The translations under genes were made by a program, and so were the position numbers. Below the pieces are notes generated by a model that saw nothing but the letters and a program-made list of their open reading frames with translations, had not been told where the DNA came from and did not search any database. Of a stretch of DNA of 43,759 bases, positions 41,523 to 43,759 are shown piece by piece. The stretch is from an uncultured Hyphomicrobiales bacterium. Lineage in GTDB: Bacteria > Pseudomonadota > Alphaproteobacteria > Rhizobiales > Xanthobacteraceae. Each line of letters starts with the position of its first letter. Positions within the stretch are counted from its first letter, which is position 1. The stretch is from contig CAIYTE010000093.1 in NCBI GenBank assembly GCA_903929045.1, forward strand, positions 1 to 43,759. Direction: 5' to 3'.

Positions 41523-43759
41523 ATGACGGAGAAAGAAACCAGGAAACTGGCGCCGCATCATTACCCGGCGGCTAAAGGCGCGCCGCGCCGTGGCGGGCGC
41601 AAGCGCTGGACCGCGCTGCGCGGCGGCATGTCCCGTTTTCTCCGTCACCGGTATGTGCGCCGGCTGTTCTGGACCGGAGCGGTCACCGTTGCGCTCGCTA
41701 CCCTTGGCAGTCTGGCGTTGTGGTGGCGGCTGTCGAGCGGTCCCATCGATCTCGAAGTGGCGACGCCGTGGCTCAAGGCCGCGATCCAGGAGAACTTCGG
41801 CGGCAAGCATACGGTTGCCGTCGGCGGCACGCAGATCGAACGCGACGAGCAGGGCAGTACCTCGTTGCGGCTGCGGGACATCGTGGTGCGCGATGCCGAC
41901 GGCACGGTGGTCGCCAGCGCGCCGAAAGCTGAAGTCGGCATTTCTGGCTTGGGGCTGCTGACCGGCGCGGTCCGGGCGCGCAGTCTCAATCTGGTCGGCG
42001 CCGAATTGGCGGTGCGGATCGAGACCGACGGCCGCCTCACGGTGTTCGCCGGCGCCGATAATCGCCCCATCGCCACCGCGCCGCCGACCGTCAGTCCGGC
42101 GCGTGAACCGGCACCCGGGGCTGCCGTGCAGCCGCCCGCGACGTTGCGGTCCGATTTCGACGACGTCACCGGCGTCATGGCCTGGATCGACGGCGCCGGC
42201 GCCACCGGCTTCGACGGCCATGATTTGCGCGAACTCGGTCTCAAGAACGGCAGTCTCACGGTCGACGACCGCCGTAACGGCAAGCGCTGGACCTTCGACC
42301 GCATCAACGTCAGTCTGAATCGACCGGCGCTCGGCGGTGTCACTTTCCGGCTGGAGTCCGACAATCCGCAACGCCCCTGGGTGTTGAGCGCGGCGATGCG
42401 GCCGGTCGCCGACGGCATCCGCGCCGTCGGCCTTGAGGCGCGCAACGTCAATGTCCGCGACATTTTGCTGGCGATGCGGCTCAACGAGACCGCCAGCATC
42501 GATGCCGACCTGGCGCTGTCGGCCAGCGTGCGCGCTGACATTCTGCCCGACGGCACGCCGCAGGTGGTGCAGGGGCAATTGGTCGCCGACAGCGGCACCA
42601 TCGTCGACCGCAACGATCCGCACATCAATGTCGCGATCGATCACGCCGATTTCCGCTTCAACTGGGACGCCGAACGCCGCAGTTTGCTGGTGCCGTTCCA
42701 GATCAAGGCCGGCGGCAATCAGTTCACGATGCGTGCGTCGCTCGACGCGCCGGCCGCCGGCGACACGGCCTGGGTGCTCAACGTCACGCGTGGCGATGCG
42801 GTGATCGATCCGGTCATCCTCTCGGGCACGGGTGATGAAGAGGGGATCGCGCTCAACCGCATGGCGGTGCGGGCGCGCTTCGACCCGGCGCGCAAGCGCA
42901 TGACTTTGGAGCAGGGCGACTTCAACCGCATCGACACGCGTCCGCTTTACAATATCGGCGTCGCGGTGACCGGTAGCCTGGATTACTCCGGCAAACCACA
43001 TCTCGCCTTCGGCGTCGCTGGCACGCGCATGACGACGGCGGTGATGAAGCGTCTGTGGCCGGTTTTTGCCGCGCCTGAAGTGCGCGACTGGGTCGAGGGC
43101 CACATCTCCGGCGGCATCATCGAGCGCGTCGTCATCGCCGGCAATGCGCCGATGGAAAACTTCAAGGATGGCGGCCCGCCGACACCCGAGGACGGGCTGT
43201 CGGTCGATATCGAAACCAGCGGCACGTCGGTGAAGCCGATCCCGAACCTCCCAGCGATCCGCGATGCCGATCTGACCGTTCGCATCACCGGGCGTTCCGC
43301 GCTGGTCAGCCTTGGCCGCGGCACCATCGAAGTCTCCGGCCGCAAGCTCAATGTGTCGAGCGGCGTGTTCGAGATACCGGACACGCATCCCAAGCCCGCG
43401 CCGTCGCGCACCAGTTTGCGCATCGATGGCAGCATGCCTGCCGCCGCGGCTTTCCTGGCGAGCGAAGGCTTGCGCGATCAGGTCGGCATCACGCTCGATC
43501 CGGCATCGACGAGGGGCACGCTGGCAGCGACCGTCACCGTGAACGTGCCGCTGCAGAAGGATATTCCCAAGGGGGAAGCGAACTATTCAGTGACAGCGGA
43601 CCTGAGCAATTTCGCCGCCGAAAAAGTTCTGATGGGACAGAAACTGGAAGCGGCCGCGCTGCGCATCACCGCAGGCCCCGACGGCTATCAGGTCAAGGGT
43701 GACGTCAAGATCAACGGCACGGCGGCGAATATCGATCTGCGCAAGCAGAAGACCGACAC
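41523..43759 (+). CDS. DUF3971 (YhdP/AsmA-like) envelope protein, 3' end outside window
   Basis: The ATG at 41523 opens a frame that stays open to the window end (at least 745 codons). A basic N-terminus (GAPRRGGRKRWTALRGG) precedes one membrane helix (about residues 45-66, FWTGAVTVALATLGSLALWW). A long beta-rich region follows, made of short repeats alternating hydrophobic residues (SLRLRDIVVRDADGTVV, GAELAVRIETDGRLTVF). This is the AsmA-like fold, and the middle part matches DUF3971 of YhdP-type proteins (VRDWVEGHISGGIIERVVI). YhdP and relatives bridge the two membranes and move phospholipids. The start has only a weak ribosome site. The gene is divergent from bcp, with 180 bases between. 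Confidence 0.9.
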   Translation, partial: MTEKETRKLAPHHYPAAKGAPRRGGRKRWTALRGGMSRFLRHRYVRRLFWTGAVTVALATLGSLALWWRLSSGPIDLEVATPWLKAAIQENFGGKHTVAVGGTQIERDEQGSTSLRLRDIVVRDADGTVVASAPKAEVGISGLGLLTGAVRARSLNLVGAELAVRIETDGRLTVFAGADNRPIATAPPTVSPAREPAPGAAVQPPATLRSDFDDVTGVMAWIDGAGATGFDGHDLRELGLKNGSLTVDDRRNGKRWTFDRINVSLNRPALGGVTFRLESDNPQRPWVLSAAMRPVADGIRAVGLEARNVNVRDILLAMRLNETASIDADLALSASVRADILPDGTPQVVQGQLVADSGTIVDRNDPHINVAIDHADFRFNWDAERRSLLVPFQIKAGGNQFTMRASLDAPAAGDTAWVLNVTRGDAVIDPVILSGTGDEEGIALNRMAVRARFDPARKRMTLEQGDFNRIDTRPLYNIGVAVTGSLDYSGKPHLAFGVAGTRMTTAVMKRLWPVFAAPEVRDWVEGHISGGIIERVVIAGNAPMENFKDGGPPTPEDGLSVDIETSGTSVKPIPNLPAIRDADLTVRITGRSALVSLGRGTIEVSGRKLNVSSGVFEIPDTHPKPAPSRTSLRIDGSMPAAAAFLASEGLRDQVGITLDPASTRGTLAATVTVNVPLQKDIPKGEANYSVTADLSNFAAEKVLMGQKLEAAALRITAGPDGYQVKGDVKINGTAANIDLRKQKTD

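Noticed and set aside
41343-43388. Extension of the bcp frame upstream to an 842-codon protein
   Set aside because: The extension is antisense to the DUF3971 gene, and bcp starts normally at 41342.
1-43759. tRNA genes, CRISPR arrays, insertion sequences, phage or attachment sites
   Set aside because: No T-loop signature with a matching cloverleaf, no spaced direct repeats, and no transposase or integrase motif was found on either strand by reading.

Overview
The window is a chromosomal segment of a high-GC alphaproteobacterium, most likely Hyphomicrobiales close to the Xanthobacteraceae/Bradyrhizobium group. The evidence is an NDUFA12-type complex I accessory subunit, a DUF2155 protein, a B12-dependent ribonucleotide reductase start, the block aroQ-accB-accC, the block rne-amidase-PBP1A-prfB, an RNase E with an enlarged S1 insertion and a C-terminal GWW motif, and twin GGAAC-N16-GGTT elements resembling the general-stress sigma EcfG promoter. 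I see no rRNA, tRNA, CRISPR array, transposase or phage gene.

Layout. 1-5.7 kb: the 5' end of nrdJ (minus), about 1 kb without a recognisable gene, NDUFA12, a helix-hairpin-helix secreted protein, an orphan Bug-type solute receptor (minus), DUF2155, a stand-alone haem-anchor-like membrane protein, and aat (minus). 5.9-12.1 kb: a signalling island with a response regulator, a TadG-like von Willebrand factor A protein, a DUF4118 histidine kinase, a receiver/HWE-type kinase gene broken by an in-frame TAG, an Rcp1-like response regulator, and a CHASE3-like kinase whose last segment is cut off by an in-frame TAA. This island separates accC from aat, DUF2155 and NDUFA12, which I recall as close neighbours in related genomes. 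12.1-18.0 kb: accC, accB, aroQ, a YbdK-type ligase, a DsbA-like thioredoxin and an M48 peptidase with TPRs, all minus.

18.2-24.6 kb: an aminotransferase, a YoaK-family protein, a phytase-like esterase, a glutathione transferase, an intracellular polyhydroxyalkanoate depolymerase and a multi-span membrane protein. 24.6-28.5 kb: an envelope/stress patch with two very small hydrophobic peptides of related sequence (24 and 28 residues), a large membrane protein, an orphan encapsulated-ferritin-like protein, an HtrA-like protease without a signal peptide, a palindromic repeat pair and a PsiF protein.

28.6-43.8 kb: RNase E, the amidase, PBP1A, a carboxymuconolactone-decarboxylase-fold protein, a DUF3734-type patatin, prfB with a clear programmed +1 frameshift, an M23 peptidase, a Bcp-type peroxiredoxin, and the start of a DUF3971/AsmA-like protein running off the window. 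Much of this half serves cell-wall and envelope maintenance.

The observations most worth follow-up are the two independent nonsense codons in adjacent signalling genes translationally coupled to accC, the stand-alone haem anchor, the encapsulin-less EncFtn homologue, and the divergent stress promoters driving micro-membrane-proteins. No system in the window is convincingly new as a whole.
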